From the NCBI GenBank assembly GCA_035048485.1, contig CM068582.1, forward strand, positions 20,820,155 to 20,884,154: a stretch of DNA of 64,000 nt, read 5' to 3'. Below, one piece after another: positions 1-13,085 of this stretch. The stretch's first letter is position 1; each line of letters begins with the position of its first letter. A model generated the notes under the pieces. That model did not search any database. It was not told where the DNA came from and worked only from the letters and a program-made list of their open reading frames with translations. This DNA is from Pteria penguin. Its lineage: Eukaryota > Mollusca > Bivalvia > Pterioida > Pteriidae. Made by a program: the position numbers and the translations under genes.

Positions 1-498
1 TCACATAAATTTTTATCGCGTCGAAAAGCCAAAATTGGGGGATCGGGGAAAGCATTGCGCATTCTCTCTGATTTATACAGTGTCGTCTGATGTTTTTTTA
101 AGAATATTCCTTATGTCCGGCAGTAGTTTAGAAAATGTACACACTAGTGGAACTCGTTCAGATTTGTCTGCTTTAACCTTCCGTTTAAGTAAATCGTCCC
201 TATCTAATTTATCCACTCTACATAATTGCTTCTCAATCAGTCTACCGCTGTAGCCTCGTTTTCGTAATTTTAGTTTTAGTTCATGTCGGTGTATCGCATA
301 ATCCCCTTCCTTTTCGCAAATTCTCTTTATCCTTAACCCGAGTCCGTATGCAATCCCTTTCTTCGTATGTGGTGGGTGGCACGAATCCGATCTAAGATAT
401 AAGTGTTTATCCGTCGGTTTAGAAAATAAAATATACAGATTAATTGTCGAAGATAACTGGATAAGAGATTTGGAAATGCGCAGGCCAAATGGATGCAA
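1..498 (-). mobile_element. Penelope-like retroelement fragment, RT C-terminal part, frameshifted
   Basis: The minus-strand frame from 498 down to 73 reads like the region after the reverse-transcriptase core of Penelope-like elements: a KPTDKH.YL segment, then SCHPPHTKKGIAYGLGLRIKRIC, and further on LVCTFSKLLPDIRNILKK. The frame hits a stop at about 73. In another frame, immediately downstream and up to the window edge, the expected next block (FPDPPILAFRRDKNL) is readable. A one-base frameshift near position 75 therefore breaks this copy. A GIY-YIG endonuclease domain, usual for the family, would lie beyond the left edge. Family assignment rests on motif recognition; the break is seen directly. 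It is probably a dead, 5'-truncated insertion. Confidence 0.7.
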
Positions 499-1661
499 TA
501 TTAAAACTAACTAACATGTGATTGTATAACTAATTCATGAAATATTTATTTCTTGTGGTGATTCTATGCTTAGTTTTCTTTTAATGCAGCCCCCTTTTCG
601 GTAATGAGGGGGTGTTACTTTGCCGCTATCGCCCGGTCGGTCTGTCGTACGGTCGGTTGGTCGATCAGATTGTCGGTCGATCGGTCTGGCGGTTGGTCTG
701 TCGATGCGGTTTTTATTTTTATTTCTTTTTTTATATTTATGCTTGTATTATTATGTTGTTTAGTCTATTTTAATGCCATACTTACGCGCATAATAATGAC
801 GTTATGACGTCAACGTTTATCGGTATTTAGAAGCTTGTTTATATTAGACATGTAAAGATGGATGTTACATAGTTCTTCCGTACTATCCTAACTATTGCTT
901 GATAAAGGCCAGGAGGCCGAAAATTTGCAGCAAAGAGTGTTTGTGTTATTTCTTTTAGTATATTTTACTTCCCTTTGGAGGACTACTTATTCTATCTTAT
1001 AAAGACTATACATTCCTTGTACTGGCGGGAGTCAGGATGATTTTAAAATGCGTCTCATAATTGATTATTGAGTTAATCCCCTTTTATTAGAAATTTTTAA
1101 ATAGGTCATGTTTTATATTCTTTTATTTTACAAAAGATATCGCAATCTAATGATGGCCATCTTTGAAAACGAGTTTTGGATGCACTTCGGAGTAGGAAAA
1201 TCACAGTTGGAGCAAAATAATTGGTATTTCAGATTTTAGTTGTGAATGCTAGTTTATACGACAAGTAAAAGTCTTTTTAAAAAAGAGACAGAAGGTATTT
1301 AAAACGGTAGTAAAATGTAGTAAAATTCTTAGGTATTTTCTAGTTAAATTTTATGCATTTAAAGAAAGGAATAGGAAGATCTCACTAGGCTTAATGACAA
1401 GTACCTCCACATACTGGCAAAACATTGGCAAACTGTTAAACATATAGTTATCACAAAAATGTTTGAATGTAATTTAGTTTTGATACCCACTTTGGACGGT
1501 CAATAGAAGTACAAACGTCATTCATGTGATGGGTTTCATTACAAATATAGTAAAATAAAATGGACAAACATTTAAAATTCTATAGATAAAAAGACAAAAA
1601 GGCAATGCAATTTTGAGGTCATTGAAAACCGCATTATATGAGTTTATGATATTGACTGTAC
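499..1661. other. Intergenic or 3' region, no gene seen
   Basis: No convincing coding sequence was found. Positions about 631-705 are a low-complexity run of GTCGGT/GTCGAT words. A half copy of a foldback element sits at about 885-1010. The missing last exon of the claudin-like gene at 1662-4217 could in principle lie here, but no segment encodes a credible fourth transmembrane helix after a phase-1 acceptor. Confidence 0.5.
885..1012 (+). mobile_element. Single-arm copy of the foldback element found whole at 44384-44588
   Basis: The block from TTGCTTGATAAAGGCCAGG through the tail CTTCCCTTTGGAG is almost the same as 44490-44575. Only the right arm and tail are present, without the inverted left arm. 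It marks a second, truncated insertion of the same family in this window. No target-site duplication was identified. Confidence 0.6.
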
Positions 1662-4217
1662 CTGTTAAGATTGTTGTTATGGATGACAATATTCTTAAAA
1701 GTTTCAGGCCTCGGGTTTTTGGAACTGCGAGTAACATAACTACCGCAATAGATGATACCAGTGACGTGACCAGTCCAAAACATTGGAATACACGTGATGC
1801 ACCAAGCCAGGCTTGAAAAGACAAAGAATAACCCAGTATATAATAGAGTTAGTTTTATAACATAAATTGTAAATCAGCAAATCATTTATTTGGTATTGAC
1901 ATTGCGTAATTAATCTAAAAGTTGTATGATATTCATAAAATTAGAAGTAAAAGCAGTCATGTTTATTAATATCTAAAAGAAGGGAAATACGTCACTTGAG
2001 TCAGTCGAATGAGAAAAGTAGCCACGGGCATACAGAAAATACAAACATAAGAACACAAAACGGTATCACACAAATATTGGATTGTTACGGATTTGTGGTA
2101 CCGACTTAGGCCGGCCGGTCTGCTAAAATAGTCACTCAGTTGATTTGGTTAACCAATTAAAAGGGTAAACTTACAATAAAAGCAAAATAAAGACTAATTA
2201 AAGCGTCAGTACTTAATGGTGACCAGTAGATTGAGAATGTATACTCCTTCATATCACCTGATCCTAAATCGGGTCCCTATAAAGCTGTCAGAAGATGTAT
2301 ACTACATAACTGAGCCAGTAACTCCTCTTTTTTCTTTCTTTATGACAACTGTCCTTCTCTCAGCTTTCTCCAAAGATATCAGAGGATGCATACTACTTCA
2401 TGGCACCTGGTCCTATATCACGTCCATCCAGAAGTGACAGAGGATGCATACTCCTTTGTAGCACCTGGTCATGTAGAATATTCCTTCAAAGGTGACAGAA
2501 GATGCATACTACTTCATGGCATCTGGTCCTATCTCAGGTCCCTTCAAAGGTGACAGAGAAGGCATACTCCTTCATGGCACCTGTTCCTGTAGAAGGTTCC
2601 TCCAAAGGTGACAGAGGAGGCATACTTCTTCTTGGCACCTGGTCATATCTCATGTCCCTTCAAAGCTTATGTATGATATGTAACTTTCAAAGTTGTTTGG
2701 TATATTACTATTCTAATTGAATTTCTTTGTATTCTGTTGATTGATATCAATACATTGAAATGATAGTCAGGAAAGTCTCACACCTCTATCAAACTGTAAC
2801 TAGTAATTTAAATATTTTGGTACTGTGACACCTTCTACACCAAGTAAGCCTTTATAATTCATTCAATGTACATTAAGTATCGCGCTTAATTTATAAGGAT
2901 TCTGTAGGGTAGCACTTCGCCTTGATTATTAAGGCACCAAATCAGGAACCGTGTAGGTAGTACTTCGCGTTGGTTGGTTTCTTAAGGTGTTGTGTATGCG
3001 ACGAAATAGACAAGTCGGTGAAATGTTTTAATTTATAGTAATGGCTTCGTGTGCTATGAAGGGGGAGACTCGGCATTTACGATGATCGAAATCAAGTTTA
3101 AGTCTGAAATAATTCGATTTCCTGATGTACATTTATACCCATAATCCCCATAAGTCAAATCCTACTATTATTACTGTCATACTCCACGAAACCACCTGGT
3201 GCTACAATCTAACATAATAGAGTCTATTGACCATGAGATGGTTTAGAGTTTACATCAAAGTTAAATAATAGAGTCACTCGGTCACACTGACCACTGCAGG
3301 TACACAGCTTTCGGTAAATCAATGGGTAGATCTATGGGTGTATCCATGGGTGGTGTTCCTTGAGTAACGACGATCCCTAGGTAGCATATACATAGGTAGC
3401 TTCCTTACAATTCCTCACAGAGTGTTTGACTTAATTGTTGTTATATACTGTTTTGTACAGTTTATTTTGTATTCAGCATTCGTGTTGAGATCATGGGTCA
3501 TATATATAACTTAATGCTAGGTTGTTATGAGGCTTTTTGAATATTAAACTATGAGTAGCAAGCATATTGAGTATTGATGAAGCAATACATGTCCCCCACC
3601 GGTTTCCGTAAGTCCAAAGTGCGTAACTCTTCAAACCATGAATAATAAGGAGTACAGATGAAAGCTGATGTTTGTTACCAACATCCATTTTATGCACTAT
3701 TTATTCATCAATATCAGCTGTAGTGCACAACAGACAAGCAATGTAATTTATGATTAAACAACAACACAAAACAACAATGAAAACATCTCATCCTCTTACT
3801 CCGTCTGGAAATATGTCTTCCTTTGTTATAAAGGAAATAATATATAATTTATTATTGATTCAACAATGATCCTGTTCATTGTCCGACTACTAAGTGTGTT
3901 CATACGATGTTGATGATCTAACCATCGATTTCAATATCAGAAAATATTCATAAAACATATACTTAACCTGGAATTGTCATTTTCAACGTGTTGCCAAGGT
4001 AATTGTCAACAGTTTGACAGCAGATGTAATGTGCTGTAGAGTTACATTGATTCCAGAGTCCATGAGTGACGGAGTCGGCTGCGACCCATTGGGAAGCTGA
4101 CATCGTAATCAAATGTAAAACACTTCCTAATATAGTCAAAAACAGTGTGATGGTATCTACCCAAGAAAACATAAATATGTTGTTCACAACATCTAAGAAA
4201 AAATTCTCTACCTCCAT
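1662..4217 (-). CDS. Claudin/PMP22-like tetraspan membrane protein, partial (last exon not found)
   Basis: Exons read on the minus strand are 3968-4217 (start ATG with A at -3 and G at +4) and 1662-1811. Both end in phase 1 with GT donors; the exon 2 acceptor is TTTTCAAG. Exon 1 encodes a first helix and the claudin-type loop signature W..GLW..C..CC (SQWVAADSVTHGLWNQC, then ICC). Exon 2 encodes AWLGASRVFQCFGLV and the second helix, running into the third. The third exon, which should finish helix 3 and give helix 4, is not visible down to position 1; it may lie beyond the left edge, or the gene may be broken by the Penelope-like insertion. Claudin-fold proteins act at cell junctions or as channel subunits; the exact role here is unknown. 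A 58-bp minisatellite lies in its first intron. Confidence 0.62.
2213..2660. repeat. 58-bp minisatellite, about 7 units
   Basis: Diverged tandem units are built around GATGCATACT..CTTCATGGCACCTGGTCCTAT..CAGGTCCCTTCAAAGGTGACAGAG. They lie in the first intron of the claudin-like gene. The word 'GGCACCTGGTC' also occurs singly at about 22460, so the array probably grew from a dispersed bivalve repeat. Confidence 0.75.
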
Positions 4218-6069
4218 ATTGCGCTCTGATATTTCATTATATTTCAGTAAATTTAGAGGAATTTACTTTATCTATTTTTAACAACTATATGAGAATATAC
4301 AGGTTCGTATCCTGAACTTCCTTGTAGAGAAATGATCAGATCAATATTGTACAGGTGAATTGTTCATCCGATAACAATGGTCTTGGTCTAGTTTTAAAAC
4401 GTTTTCGCGGAAAAATATATTTAATATAGAAATAATCCGACTTGGTTTTAATTTACGTGTTAGAAATGTGAGGCTGTATTGTATGGAATGACAGGGTATC
4501 ATTCGACTTATAACCTCAAATATCTGGGAGGGGGGGTGTTGTTGTTGTTGTTGTTGTTGTTTTTTAATTTTAATAGGAAAGTTAAAGTGTTCCTATCAGT
4601 GAAGAAGGGGTTTCGTTAGGTAATTGTTGACCTGTGTTTTCAAAGAACGATCTACACATGTTTAGATTAAGAATTGCAGGGCTATAAAATGTCGTAAGTC
4701 CAATAATTGATAGGAGTCAAATAATTTATGATACTTTATCTGGAATTTATCGTCTTATTTCACTTCTTACAGATAAGAAATATCTCAACCTAAACTTTTA
4801 TTATCTATAAATCCCTGATGAAATATACCTCAGGGGGAATCCCCCTTCGATAAGTGTCTTTCTCAAACCGGCAGCACAGAAAAAAGGAATGATTTAAGGG
4901 TAATTTAAAACATTGTTATAAGAAGTATTCTTGATTTTGTTTCCCTTCCGAATTTTTTTCTTTGGCTTTTGAAGTCTTTTTGGACATTGCACATTTTCAC
5001 GTAATTGCCTCAATTTTAAAACAGGAAAGGGATGCAGTGTTTGTACGTAGTTAAGCTTTGATAAAATCCACCCCAAATAAAAAAAAAATAAATGAACGAG
5101 TTTTAATGAAATCTGACATTAATAAAAACAAATTTCAAGGTTTTTTGTAAGTGTTGATATATTTTCACTAAATCTATTCAGGATTAAATCCAGAGCAAAA
5201 CAAAGCAGATCTGGGAGGTTAATCTCACTTATAAAGAGAAGCTTAAACTTTGTTGCAGAGAATAAGACTGAAATCTCACAATATTCCAGATAGATGGGGT
5301 ATTACTTTTGAATAGATTGTGAACATTTTACTTGAAAAGAAAATTGATTCTGTGTGTTTTATCATGTGCTCAAATTGCTCAGGTAAGTGATACAGGCCTG
5401 TTTTGTCTTTTTGTTTTTCTTTTCTGTATTTCAGTCACTGTAACTTAATAAGTCTCAAAAACTTGTATATTTTATACTTTTATTGTATATTTTATACTTT
5501 TATTGTATATTTTACTCTGATACATATGAAACCATCACCGAAAAGATTCGCATTATTTATTTGTTTATGTCATTTCTTTTCAAGGGATCTAGGATATATA
5601 AAACCCTGTTTCAGGATCTTAACACTTGTTCAAAATGTCTCGAAGCATTCATCTTTTCAGAAAATATTTTTGCATATTTTTTCTTGCCTGGCTTGACAAG
5701 ACAAGACATCAGCTACATATGAGATGTCACAGTCATCATTTGATTTTAACAGAATCACGTGCTTTACGTTTTTCGTTTGTTGAAGAATAAACACAGTTTT
5801 ATCAATGGCAGATTCCTCAAAAGGATTCACAATTCAGGAGGCATTTAATAAAATAATTTCAACATTTTCATATTGAAGTCATTTATTATAACACTGTTCA
5901 AAATCATTTTTATCTGATTCACGAAATAACACATAGCAAATGTAGTGTATTGTAAATATATATGAAATGGTGTATCAATATTGGACGGAATTTCATAGTT
6001 ATATAAACATATAATGTAAAAAAAACATATATATTATACATAACTATTAATATTAAAAATATATATATA

Positions 6070-6215
6070 AGGGGGAGGCTTGGTGTAGTGGTTAAGCGCT
6101 TGTCTTGTGGCGCCGAAAATCCCCTAACATTACATTGTAAAGTTATATAAGCATATAATGTAAAAAAAAAACATATATATTATATATAATATATATAAGA
6201 AAATCCCCTAACATT
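6070..6215 (+). repeat. Truncated tRNA-derived SINE head with local duplication
   Basis: GGCTTGGTGTAGTGGTTAAGCGCTTG (about 6078-6104) is the A-box end of the SINE found whole at 55325-55493. It stops before the B box. The flanking words CATATAATGTAAAAAAAA and GAAAATCCCCTAACATTAC each occur twice (about 6010 and 6154; 6114 and 6201), showing a local duplication of roughly 90-140 bp around it. Confidence 0.55.
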
Positions 6216-6905
6216 ACCTTGTAAATCAAGAACAAATGAAGTAAAATATCACAGCACGCATTACAAGAGACATAATTTGTTAATTTTGCATCTGATGCAC
6301 TTACAGCGACATATCATGTTAGAATATATCACAACAAAATAACATCTTATATAATTCGATTAAAGTTGTATACCCTATGTTCGCTAGTATAGTGCATATT
6401 ATAGGTAAATCTATTAAAAATTGTTTTGATTATATATATATAAACCTAAAACATATCAAAAAAGCCCTTGTAAATGTTGCGATCAAATTCGTCCTATTAA
6501 GCGAGATATGGCTGTTCAAAAAAAAAAAAGAAAAACAAAAATGTTTACAACCAACGTATGCATATTCAATGAGATGGGATATTCCGGTTATCACGTGATA
6601 TAATTCGGAAAATGCATCATGGAGGGCGAAGTAAGTAAACTTGACAAGTAACTTTAAAAATCTGCATTCAAGTCTCCCTCTTCTTATTTCTTCAATGAAA
6701 GTGTGCATGCGCGAAGTCATGTTATGGTTTGTATTTATGGAATACCCGCTTTATCTACGAAATACTTTCCATTTTATTTTGATATCTCCGAAATTTTGAA
6801 GCAACAAAAATGTGTTATTAAAACATAGTTAATAAATTTAGCCATACGACAAAAATACGGTTTTTGTTTTACATGCTCTAACTTTGAAATTACAAGGTAT
6901 ACAAC

Positions 6906-6911
6906 TTTAAT
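6906..6911 (-). terminator. Candidate poly(A) signal (ATTAAA) for the claudin-like gene
   Basis: ATTAAA on the minus strand about 60 bp past the stop codon at 6970. The position is right but the hexamer is a variant and common in AT-rich DNA. Confidence 0.3.
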
Positions 6912-6969
6912 GAACCCGTAAAAGGTAAATTATGATTTTTATCACTTGAATTTATGGTCTTAAAGAGTC

Positions 6970-9900
6970 CTAATCCTTGCATAAGTCAAAGAGAAATACA
7001 ATTGTCGTAATTGCGTAAATGATACCAGAAATAACAGCAAAAGCATAAGACCAATGCAAGCTGTACTGGTCCGTCCAATCAGAACTGGTATGGGCGCCGC
7101 CATATATGATGATTGACAGAAGGACACAGAATGCTGAAAGAATTATGAAAATTAATGACATCTGCTAATATCAGTCAATTGTCAAAGTTTTATGTCAATT
7201 CGTTATCAATTTGATATCAACACAACTAACTGAAGCTGAATAGAATTTGGAATGAATGTTGTGTTTGATAAATACTGAGTACCTCTGACTTACTACATAA
7301 ATTTCATTATTGTAGTTTACTTACGGAAGCAATAATAAATAATGAACAAGAACTTTTATGAACATATTTATGCTATTAGGCCACGCCAAGTCAGTTCTCT
7401 TCCGTGCGTTTGCGAGTGGTTAGGTTTGGATTGGCCATTTTTTCAGAAGATTGCATGTATGAATATATTATAATGGTAGTATTTTTGTCACCCCCCCCCC
7501 CCCCCCTTTTCTAAGCGAAGTGTAATCACAAAATCATATATGGCCATTTTATGAATCGTAAAATCTGAAACGTTGGTGGGGACAATACAAGAAGATATCA
7601 GATTATATCACCTGAAGTTTAAAAGAGAAAAAAAATGGTTAGACCTTAATTACCACACATACAACCCCCCTCCCCCAAAATAAAAACAAAAACAAAAAAA
7701 AAACCAAACAAACAAACAAACAAACAAAACAACAAAAAACAAAAGCCATAAATATATCAATTACCTGTACCGAAACACAAAATAGCAGTGTATAGTCTCC
7801 CAGAACTTTCTGCAGTATATGAGCTACAACAAAACACAGCACCAAAAAGACTGCATAGGCATACTATCTGAAAAATCAGTCCAATCACCATAAAGGCTCG
7901 AGTGGCGTTGACATAAGCTGAAAATAAAGTCAAACATATATGATACCTTTATTTGAATTTTTATATTTTATTTGTTTGGTTACTGATTTACTGAATTCAC
8001 GAACAAAAATGTTTATTCAATACTGCAACAAACTTGAAAAAGGTATTAAACATATATATATAGGCTATATATATCAATTCAAAACCAACATTATATTATA
8101 TACACAGCCATTCAAGTTACATTTAAGTTACATTGTGTAGAGGTTTAATATCCTGGCTGTAACTAACTTGATACTATAAATCTGAAAACTTTCAATATTC
8201 ATAAAACTATTCTACATGTATATCTGATATCTCAAAAGATGAGAAGGGTGTATTGTAAAATTTTAATCATTTTCATTATACATTTGTGACTTTGACCACT
8301 GAGATGTGACCTTGATGAAATCACAAAGACCTGGATGAATATACCAAAGTATAGCGGAAAGACATTTAGTTTTATTGTAGTCGTATATTTTATGTAGCAG
8401 AATTAGTACATTTGTCAGAAATTAATATGACATACTACAATAACAGTATTATATATAACATAAAATATGTTTACAAAAATTAGATCAAAGACAAAGTATA
8501 GCAAAAATTTTGAAAGAAAATTAATTTACACCGTCAGTACACAAATGTAAAACGTCACGCTATAAAATCATGTATATATCAGAGAGTGTTTCCCGGAGCA
8601 TGGGTGGCGCTAGCAAAGGCAAAGCGTGACAGACAGACAGGCAGACAAACGATCGCTGATCCCTAGATGGCATTTTGTTTCGTTGGTGCCACAAAAATGT
8701 GTGTAATAAACACATAAACATGATAAAAAATATAAAAGAAAAATAATTTAACTACTATTTCATATAAACAATGAAACTGAAATCAAATATTATATATTGC
8801 GAATAAAAAAATTGAACAATGTTACAATAAAAACCAGTATTTCAAAATACTGACTAGTCTGTGTCATAACAACTATTAAAACAAGATGTTTGTAAGATAC
8901 TTATGCCTCCCCCACTTCCACCAATATATCAGAATGACATTGACCTTTGACTTACTGACTTGAATATCAATGCAGATTTAGGAAAATTGATCCACCAAGT
9001 TTGAAGTATATAAATTAAGTATTTATAATATCCAGTCATCCATTGTACAAGAATTAGAAACTGACCAAATATCACAACTGTTTGGTCAGATGAGGAAAAT
9101 TTGATTATTTATAAATGTGATCCAGGCACAGTTAGTGAAAGTGATAGTGAAAGTGAACATGACATCTGGCTCTTAAAGTGAGAGTGAAATAGCAAACCTA
9201 CAAACAAGATCTAGACGTGTCAGACTACCCAAAATATACCAGGACTAGGTGACAGTTTGAGTACATGTATTGTAATGGGTTGTGTAAATTGTGTTGTTGA
9301 ACTTTGTTAGTCATAGAAAGGTTTATGCTACACAATTGAAGAAAGAAATTCTGACTCCAACATATGGAAACTGCACAATAAATCCCACCAAGGCAATGGT
9401 GAAAAACATCACAAAAATTTTTGATTACACAGCAACTGTGGCTCTGACATTGGATGGTCAACTGGTATGGCCGTGTTCACTCACCTGAAGAGACCACTGA
9501 CCATTTTACAAAGACCACAAGTAATATGAATCATACATGAAGACCTGGACCCTTGACCATAAACTGAGTTGGGATACTTAAGTGTACTCTTAGTTATGGT
9601 CATAGGGCAAGTGCCTAGCATGGGACACCAACATTTTTTTTGCAAGTTGAAGAGCATGGAACCCGATTTTGTTAACATACATGAGGTCTGTGGGGTTTTT
9701 CTTATTTAATTTGCCATTCTGCACATGTCCCATCGTTTGATAAATTTTGACCGGTCCCTATGAGAATTCATTACCCTAAACAGAGTCTGGTTAAGTCGCC
9801 CCAAGGTTAAGTCGCCCCAAAGTAAAGTCGTCCTATATCGGCCAAGTCCACCCACGATTTCAAGTCAAGTCACGCCAATTAATTGGTTTAATACCATCTA

Positions 9901-10789
9901 TGTTGATTTGGCTGAAATCTCATAAATGTATTAATTAACATTTTTTCAAAAGATGTTTAATACACTTTACTTTTGGGCGACTTTACTTTTGGGCGACTTT
10001 ACTTTGGGGTGACATATTAACCGTAGACCTTCAGTACGTTTGAAAGTAAGGAGATAGAGATAGATGCATGTTTTGAGGGTCTACGGTGCTGGATTTAAAA
10101 GGTGTACGGAATTCTGAAATATCATTACATACATATTAAATCAATAATAACATAAATATCATTCCAAAATGGCAAAAGATAAGAATGAATCAGCTGATGG
10201 ATCTCTGTTGGTAGCGTGTTTGTCCCGGAGCCGACCGCGATATCCCTGGGATGAGACACAAAGAAAAAACGTTTCCAATCGTTCAGACCAATAAAAAAAA
10301 TCCCAAAATACAAGGACCCTCCCCCCCCCCCGCACCAAAAAATCACAGAAACTGGACAAACATACAAAATAAAGAAAAAACAAAACAAAAACAAAAATAG
10401 TGACCCTGTGTCACGGTACACGTTGACACGTAAAGATTGGACGCTGCTTCAGTTAGTCGATAACAATTCGACGGAAATCCCAACAAATCGATAAGCCTCC
10501 TGCATTTACCTGGTACATCAGCATTGTGAAGACCTATGACGTCATTTATGTAGCCACAGCAGTGTATTTCAGTATATTCTTGACAGTATCTCCATAATCC
10601 CTGGTTACGAGATTCATAAGTAGTTGTCCCCACAGAATAGACCACCGATGTCTTCAACCAGTAATCTGTAGACAGTGATACAAGAAATAAAATCAGATTC
10701 AGAGGCAGGATTACCAACCCTGCTTTGAATGAGGCACATGACCGTCCTGGTTTTTTAATTGCCTCTACTAGTGAGTCTCGGCATGACAT
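6970..10789 (-). CDS. Claudin-like tetraspan membrane protein, complete (198 aa)
   Basis: Three exons on the minus strand: 10510-10789, 7765-7917 and 6970-7133 (280+153+164 nt, 199 codons with stop). Both introns are phase 1 with GT/AG borders. Helix 1 is about residues 21-45 (KAGLVILPLNLILFLVSLST). The first extracellular loop carries the claudin/PMP22 signature W...GLW..C.....CC (DYWL, QGLWRYC, HCC). Exon 2 starts AYVNATRAFMVIGLI (helix 2) and exon 3 completes helix 3 (AFCVLLSIIIYGG) and helix 4 (WSYAFAVISGIIYAITTIVF). The short tail LCKD* has no RING finger, unlike the plus-strand paralogue at 16578. Length fits claudins (about 200-220 aa). Likely an epithelial junction or channel-regulatory membrane protein; orthology to a named claudin cannot be set from the sequence alone. 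Confidence 0.8.
9786..10029. mobile_element. MITE-like inverted-repeat element in a claudin-like gene intron
   Basis: The left end has GGTTAAGTCGCCCCAAGG and repeated AAGTCGCCCCAAAGTAAAG; the right end has the inverse, CTTTACTTTTGGGCGACTTTACTTTGGGGTGAC. The arms pair imperfectly over about 45 bp around a core of about 150 bp. No coding capacity. It lies in intron 1 of the gene at 6970-10789. Confidence 0.55.
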
Positions 10790-11666
10790 GTTAACTTGTA
10801 AATTTTATCAAAATCCGTTCAGTCTTCCAAAGTTTGACACAGTTTCACGATATATATCACAGACGAAAACAAATATGTTTTAGGTCCTTTTGCATATAAG
10901 TTCCTGCAACTAAAGTATTATGGTCTTTTCCTTTAAAAACGCCAGTGTCCCATTGTCTTCTTTCTCCGTTTGATTACATACAGACTTTCATTACATATAG
11001 ACTTTCACCCGATACCATTGAATGCTCCTTAGTTTAAACGATAACAGGGTTCTATAAATAAGGTACACATTACCGAGCACACTGCTTCCCGGTAAGGAAG
11101 TATTAAATCTACGTGATCAATGATCGGTTTGGAGTATTATAATTAATTGTTAAATAGACGCTCCAGTTCTACTGTCGTGATGCGTGATTGCTTTGTTGTA
11201 CTTGATAACTATTGATTTAGACAACACTCGTCACGGTCATGTAAGTCTGTATCTATTCCTCATCGTTTTAGTTCAAATTTAAAGGACATGCGCTGAATAT
11301 ATATGTGAAGCAAATACATATGTTTCGAAATTGCCACTGGAAATGTGTTGTTTCTTCATTTGCATAACATAGGTAAGATTTAGTCGTACATAGTACATTT
11401 ATGAGAGAACAGTCATAGTAAACCGTTTTGTTTTGTATGAATTAACATTTTTATTTCTTTTTCTTCTAAATGACTATTTTGTTTTTGAGTCGAAGTAGGT
11501 AAATTGATCCTACGGTATTAAACATGTTCAGGGCATCGCTGGGATTGAAAAAGGTGGGGGAGGGACACGTCTTTCTTCTAACATAATCTTAATTGAAGAC
11601 GTACTATGTCCTTTAATACTTTATAAACAAAATTAAGCTTTCAAAATGTTTGATTATTGTAACTGT

Positions 11667-11718
<52 letters not shown>

Positions 11719-11910
11719 ATGTGTGTATGTGTGTGTTTTCGTGTTTTTCGTCCAAATATCGTAACACTTTATGTTTTAGACATTCATGACAGGTATTGGC
11801 TACACTGATATGAGATGCTTTCTTCTCCAGGGTACCTTCTTTCATCTCTGATTCCCATGCGTTATTGTGAGTGTTACAGTAACAAAGCACCGGTTACCTT
11901 CTTATTGTAC
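10790..11910. other. Intergenic; (CT)n microsatellite at 11671-11714
   Basis: Upstream region of the minus-strand claudin-like gene. It holds a perfect CT run of about 44 bp followed by TG-rich sequence. No gene or clear promoter element was seen. A dispersed bivalve-type repeat piece (GATATGAGATGCTTTCTTCTCCAGGGTACC) starts at about 11809. Confidence 0.5.
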
Positions 11911-12410
11911 ATTCAAGTGGTGTTAAATACCGTCAAATGTACACACATAGTGCTGTTAGATACCGTCAAATGTACACACATCGTGGTGTTAAATGCCTTC
12001 AAATGTACACACAACGTGGTGTTAAATGCCGTCAAATGTATACGCAACGTGGTGTTAAATGCCGTCAAATATATACACATCGTGGTGTTAAATGCCGTCA
12101 AATGTTTACACAACGTGGTGTTAAATGCCGTCAAATGTATACACATCGTGGTGTTAAATGCCGTCAAATGTACACACATCGTGGTGTTAGATGCCGTCAA
12201 ATGTGCACGCATCGTGGTGTTAAACGCCGTCAAATGTACACATATCGTGGTGTTAAATGCCGTCAAGTGTACACATATAGTGGTGTTGAACGCCGTCAAA
12301 TGTGCACGCATCGTGGTGTTAAATGCCGTCAAATGCCCAACTTATCTTGATGTAAGACTTTGTCAAGTGTCTGTTTATCGTGGTGTTAGATGCCGGCAAA
12401 TGTCCACTTC
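11911..12410. repeat. 33-bp minisatellite, about 15 units
   Basis: Tandem units of GTGGTGTTAAATGCCGTCAA plus ATGTACACACATC, with few substitutions. The period is a multiple of three, so both strands stay open in more than one frame (up to 205 codons of VVLNAVKCTHI repeats). These frames lack any start context, splice support or complexity and I do not call them genes. Confidence 0.85.
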
Positions 12411-13085
12411 AAGATCCGCTTATGCGAAATGACAAACCTGTTCTTTAGCAACAACTCTGGATTTAATGTTAGTATACAGTGATTTGACTTATTTTGGTGT
12501 TAGACGCTATCAAAGATTGTGCTGTAAAACGTAAATAGATTTTATGTGAAACTTATCAGCAATCCATACATTTCATTATTAGCATTGTCGATAAAGTCGT
12601 GCAGTTTACACATCGATCAACAATCGCACCTACTCGGGCCTTCCCGGCAAGCTCAGAAAAACAACCTGGAATGTTTTTCGAAACGCCCGATGTTATTTAA
12701 AAACAATATGAGCAAGTTGTTTTCTGCTTTTATTGTATCAAAATAGCAATTCGTTTTCCATAGTTCTATATGTTAATGAATTGAGGAGTTTCTGTAAAAA
12801 AGAGTACCATTTGAAAATTCTGATATATTTCAATAAAAAGAGAGGTCCCCCATCAAAGTAAAAACACCAAAACAACTATACCTCGCCGTACCTTTTTATT
12901 TTCAAAATTTGCCTTGTTTAAACTAACCCTCAGTCCATAGAAAATGTGCTTGCTTGCATAATCCTTGATATGAAAATTACTGACCCATTAGATAAATTTT
13001 AATACCGTTACCTGTCAACAGATAGTCCATAAATAGCATTTCAAAAGATGCACCAGGCATCCACTGAGATTTTTCATCCCAAGCA
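12411..13085. other. Intergenic, nothing recognised
   Basis: AT-rich spacer between the 33-bp and 31-bp minisatellites. No motif, gene or repeat family was recognised. Confidence 0.5.

Larger units (their letters stand above)
4218..6969. other. Intergenic, no gene seen
   Basis: AT-rich sequence with poly-G/poly-T tracts (about 4520-4565) and TA-rich runs (about 5480-5520 and 6040-6190). A truncated SINE head lies at about 6070. The longest open frames show no family motif, no splice-consistent partner exons and no codon pattern I trust. Confidence 0.5.

Noticed and set aside
7141..7161. Alternative acceptor and ATG at the start of claudin-like exon 3
   Set aside because: Using the acceptor near 7161 breaks the phase; the one at 7134-7136 continues helix 3 in frame.
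11815..12432. 205-codon plus-strand open frame and a 139-codon frame on the other strand
   Set aside because: Entirely a 33-bp minisatellite; the period keeps frames open on both strands.
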